Assembly: GCA_963932145.1 (NCBI GenBank)
Contig: OZ010600.1
Coordinates: 47,384,508-47,448,507, forward strand
Origin: Acanthosepion lycidas
Lineage: Eukaryota; Mollusca; Cephalopoda; Sepiida; Sepiidae
DNA length: 64,000 nucleotides
Direction: 5' to 3'
The translations under genes and the position numbers were made by a program. Below the pieces are notes generated by a model. That model was not told where the DNA came from, did no database searches, and saw nothing but the letters and a program-made list of their open reading frames with translations. Positions 51,772 to 56,875 of this stretch are shown piece by piece (the stretch's first letter is position 1; each line of letters starts with the position of its first letter).

Positions 51772-51820
51772 ATTTTAGAATTATGTTTAATTTTCAATTC
51801 ATGAAAAAAAGTAAAATTAC

Positions 51821-51863
<43 letters not shown>

Positions 51864-54076
51864 CTTTTTTTCAATGGGACTTTTTCAAGTTAAAAATTAA
51901 AATAAAAATAGAATAGTAAAACCCAGAACGTATACATTCCTATTTTTTATTATTTCTCCAATAACTGATGATGAACTCAGTCTAGATATTTTCTCCTTTC
52001 AGATTCATTTGTTTTGAATTTTTTGTTACATTTTTCAGCAGTTTCATTTTTTTAATTTTTTTTTTTTTTTATTTGACCTTTGTATTAATGTTAACAGAAT
52101 TCCTTTTCCTATCCAAAATGGTAAACAAACTCAAAAATATTATTCTAAATATATGAAAATTAAATAAGATTAATTCTAAAGGATTTTATTAGATTCTATA
52201 CAGTTTGAAATACAGAAAGCATATGAAGCTTAATATTAAGAAATCTTACTCTTTAAAAAAGTAAACATAAAAATATAACTGTAAATGTTTGATATATCCC
52301 CCATAACTGAATATACAGTATAACAAATGATAATTATTATTGGGATGGGGTTGAAATCAAGTGGAGATTATGTGATTAAATTATTTTAAAGATGAGTTTA
52401 TAGGGACAAAACAGAATATTTAACGAGTAAACCAAAAGTTTATACCTGTTTTTCAGTCAAATATGTTAAATCAGAGATCATTAATCAAAGACAAGACAAG
52501 TCTTATTCATAGAGGTATTATACAATTTGGGAACTGACAATTGCTACACTTCCTAATTCACACAGTAACTATGCTCTATGGTATGTACTAAACTTCACTT
52601 AGTATAGCACAAATTTGAAGGAAATAGAGATAAGAAGATTGTATTATAGTTTTCCCATCAGAAAGGGGCTATCTTGAAGAACAGCATTCAAAGATCTGGA
52701 TCTGGGCTCCAATCATGAGTGCCAATGAAAAAAAACAAAACTATCTAACTCATTAAGTAGATGAGTATGTTTTCTACTACATAAAAAGCTGGTGGGTAAG
52801 ATTATATATCAGAGGCAATATACAGTTTTCCATAACAAAAACTAGAGCCTCTATGACAGTCACTAAAAATATATTAGTAGCAATGTCAGTATTTGTTCAA
52901 AGTTAGATATTCAATGTTCAGCATGTAATAGGTAAGTTAGAAAATTGATAAAATGTTATGTTACTGTGATGGTTAACTTGGAGGTAACAGCTTGATGTTT
53001 TGCATCCTTTGTGTAAACACATCCTCACAGTTGGTAGTCAAAGGAATTTTAAGGAAAATATAATGGAGGAAGTTACATTTAATACTAAAGTAGCACCTAT
53101 TCCATAAATTATTCAGAGTAATATCTTGATATTTGTTGTTTTAATCAATACATTTTGGCTTTTCAGCCTTCCTCAGGCACATGTTGCATTTGGTAATCAT
53201 TAAAGAGTTTTGAGCAGAATATCTTGTTCATTTTTTTTTTTTTTTTTTAGCTGTTGAGGAGGAAGAGTGATTAACTTTGGCCCCCATTTTTTCAATTTGA
53301 AACAAATCTAAGCAACAAGGATTCATGCAGACTGCAGTCAAAACAAAAGCTGAATTATTCATAGGGTAATGACAGGGTTTCATTATTAACTTCTGGCAAC
53401 AAGAGTTTAGAAAAATGGTCACAAATCCAAAATGTAGCAAAACAAATGGTTGCAAATATGTACAGTGTTCTTCCAACTGTAAGCACCCACTTAACAACAC
53501 TGAAAAAATTCAGATTTGTATACCTGTAGCCACAGATTGAGTATGGTTCACTGATGACCAAACACCTTGTGCAAATTAGCACACTGAATGCCATGCAAAT
53601 TTAATAATATCCAAAAATATTTTCTGGCTTTAAATAACCCGCAAAAGTTTGATAAGCCATAAAAAAATCTGTTTAAAGATTGCCTTCTCTAAACAGTCAA
53701 TTATTCAAGAGAACACACCTACACATACTGGTTGATGTCTTTTTATGTATTGGTCTGGTTAACTTCTACAATGAGGAAGCCTGGAGAATACATCAGCTAA
53801 AAACTGTTAAAAACAAAACCCATAAATATACTACTAGGCTGAATAATTTATGAAATAATACCATAATATGTTTGTCATAAAAGATACAAGAGTTCTTCCA
53901 ACTGAAGGAAGAAATTTAGAAAAATTTAAGATACCCATTCAATAACATAGATGTTAATTGTTTAATTCATAATCACTAAGGAATTATTAGGAATAGAATA
54001 TTATTAAGTCAAAAAATAAAAAAAAAAAAAATCAACAGAAGTTAGTTGCTACTGATAGACAATCTTTTAATCCTGC

Positions 54077-54107
<31 letters not shown>

Positions 54108-56843
54108 TTATGTGTTATTATATTTTTGTTTTTTGCTTACCTCCAACAGATAACTAGACAGAAATGCTTGGTAGGACAGTTGTTAATATTTCTGATCAGC
54201 TTCAATTAAACAAAGAACAAGAAAGTCTATCTCTATGACATTGCCCTCATTTAACAGCTGAGGCTTCTCAAATGAGTTTTACAGTGACAAAAAATCTGTG
54301 TGGAATTTGAGAATATTGATAAATACTCTTCACAAAAGGGTCTAATTACTTTGTTTTTCTTTTGGTATTATTTGTAGGATAAGAATTTGGAGACATTATT
54401 TTTCAAGTAAACAGAGGTTTTATTTATTTCTTGATGAAATATTATATACATCAGGCCAATTTTTATTATGCAAGTCAATGTTTTCACAATAAATTGATAT
54501 TAACCAACACATGTAGCTAAAATTTTCAAGATATACTAATATTGATATGATAAATATAGCATATTAATTCCAGTTTATATGCTTTTATTAGAAATATTTA
54601 TTATAATTTATTTGGTAGTGTGAGATTTTATTATCCAACTAAAGAGTTGTTCATTGAATTTTTATATACAAGTTATTGATATTTATCTTTTTTTTTTTTT
54701 TAATTTTCAAATACATAAACATTACAATAGTTCATAAGATCACTTTCAATATACACTCTTTAGCTCTAGAGGGCATCGTCAGTGAAGTTCTGAATTGGGA
54801 CATTGGGCAGTTTTGGGTCTTTCAAACATCATACTCCCCTCACCAAGTTGACCTCATCAGAGCTGATCAGTCTCTGATGCCCCCAAACCCATCTAAATTG
54901 ACAGACTTCAAAAGAAAAAAAGATATTGTAAAATTATTGAATGTTGGAAATTAGGTAAAAGTTAAACTATCAACAAAGAAATTGAAAACATTGGCAAGAT
55001 AAAAGCAAGAAAAATTAACTGGCTTTAAGAATGCACTTCCCCATAGAAAAAATATTTGAGAAAATTTCAGTGTAATAAGCAAGAAAAGTAGATAGACCAC
55101 CAAGAAAATATTTGAAGACGCTGATGTGAATGTAGATAAAGAAAAAAAAAAGCAGAGTATTAAAAACATTGGCTAAACTCATGAAAGCAACTAAACAACC
55201 ACCTTTAAGTAAATATCATAAAGAGAAACATGTAAGTTGGGTAAAGAAATACGTGAAAATTGATTTCTCAACAGTAATATTTAGTGATGAATGTTGAGCT
55301 CTATTGGTTTAAGTTGTGATAGAGTTGAGGGATCTTTTATTGAAAATGGCCAACCAGCACAATTAAGACAACAGTAGTGAGATGAAGAAATATTTTGGGC
55401 TAGTTTTGTCAGCAGTAAAATCCAAGCAAATGATGGTACCAAAGTAAATGCAAAGAAATAGTGTAAATGTTTGGGCAAGATGCTACATATTACAACTAAG
55501 AATCATTAAGCTAAAGAGGTAACACATTCTGCAAAGCTGATTATTGGTTACCTTGCTAAAAATGTTTTACAAGATACCAAATTAGTGGAATAGAGCTTTC
55601 TAAGTTAACCACATATAGAACACTTGTGGTCAGTCATTAAAAAAAATCTCTATGAGAATGGAAAATAATATTTAAGCAAACAACATTATTGGGAAGTAAT
55701 AAAAATGTTGCAAGTAACGATAAAGTCAAAATAGTAGAAAAGTATATAAAATCAACAAATGACAGACTGACACCAGTTATAGAATTTTAAGGTGCCTATA
55801 TTAAAATACAAGATAATTTATTCAGGTATACAGGATATGGTGTTCAGCAAATATGTTTCTATGGCCTACATCGCTTGTATTTATTCAGAAATAAAATTGT
55901 GCTACACTAAATTTGTTTGCATAAAACCTCCAAAACAAGTTATCAATTTTATTGATAAGGATAAATGTTATAACTTGAAACTCACATGACATTTTGTTCA
56001 TATAAATATAGCCAGTTTGTTAAAACCCATTTTATTATGAAAACATTGACTTGCATAACAAAATTTGAATGTAATAGCCACAATAGTCTTTGAAATATAG
56101 AAAATAAATGCACGTTTTGAATATTTTCTAAATTAAACATGACCCTCTAGTTGTCAGATGTTTCAGAAAAAACAAAACACACATACACAAAATAACTTAA
56201 AAGTCACACTAAAAGAAAATAACCTATTTAAACATGTGATAAAAATAAAATGGAATAAATGCAAATTGAGTCCCTTTTTTCCTTTCCTAGAATTAAAAAA
56301 TTCTGGTTAAATATATTATTTCATTATAACAGGATGTCAATGTTGTAATTATTTCTGTCGATAACTCTAAAGACAGACACTAATGGGCATCTTTTGGCAC
56401 TGGTTTTATTCCCCCACCCCCATGGTGACTCATGCTCATTCTTCTCATAAAAGCTTTACAAATCAAGTTAAAAATGTTATTTAGAAAAATAAAAAAAAAA
56501 AAAAAATAGTAAAATAGAATGAATGTATGTGTATCAGAAGCAATATGACACATAAGTGCAACATGTGGCAATAAACAAGTTAAATGGATAAGAGCTGTGA
56601 AAAGAAGAGGGTTATTAACATTTCATAAATTAAATTTTTAACATGACTTACTTTTTGTTTTTGGCTTTTATAAAGGATTAGTAATCCTGGTTTAAGAACA
56701 CACCACAGTTTAGTCCAACTTTTTAGTGAGCCTCGAATTTTTAACCAATCAGCCAAGATAATGACAGTTGGATCACTGAGTGTGCTTAATAATTCTCGAG
56801 CAACTTGTTTTTTTTGACTGCGATAATTTTTTTTCTGCATCTG

Positions 56844-56875
<32 letters not shown>

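Larger units (their letters stand above)
51728..56651. other. OSBPL8: intron 2 of ORP8
   Basis: Begins next to two long A tracts (51735-51769, 51824-51860). It also carries a SINE tail (53130-53235) and a Tc1 element (54457-56067). 51900-53120 and 53600-54400 are AT-rich with nothing recognised. Confidence 0.7.

Noticed and set aside
56821-56840. ATG at the start of exon 2 as the ORP8 start codon
   Set aside because: It follows an acceptor site directly and aligns with an internal Val of human ORP8; exon 1 is conserved upstream.
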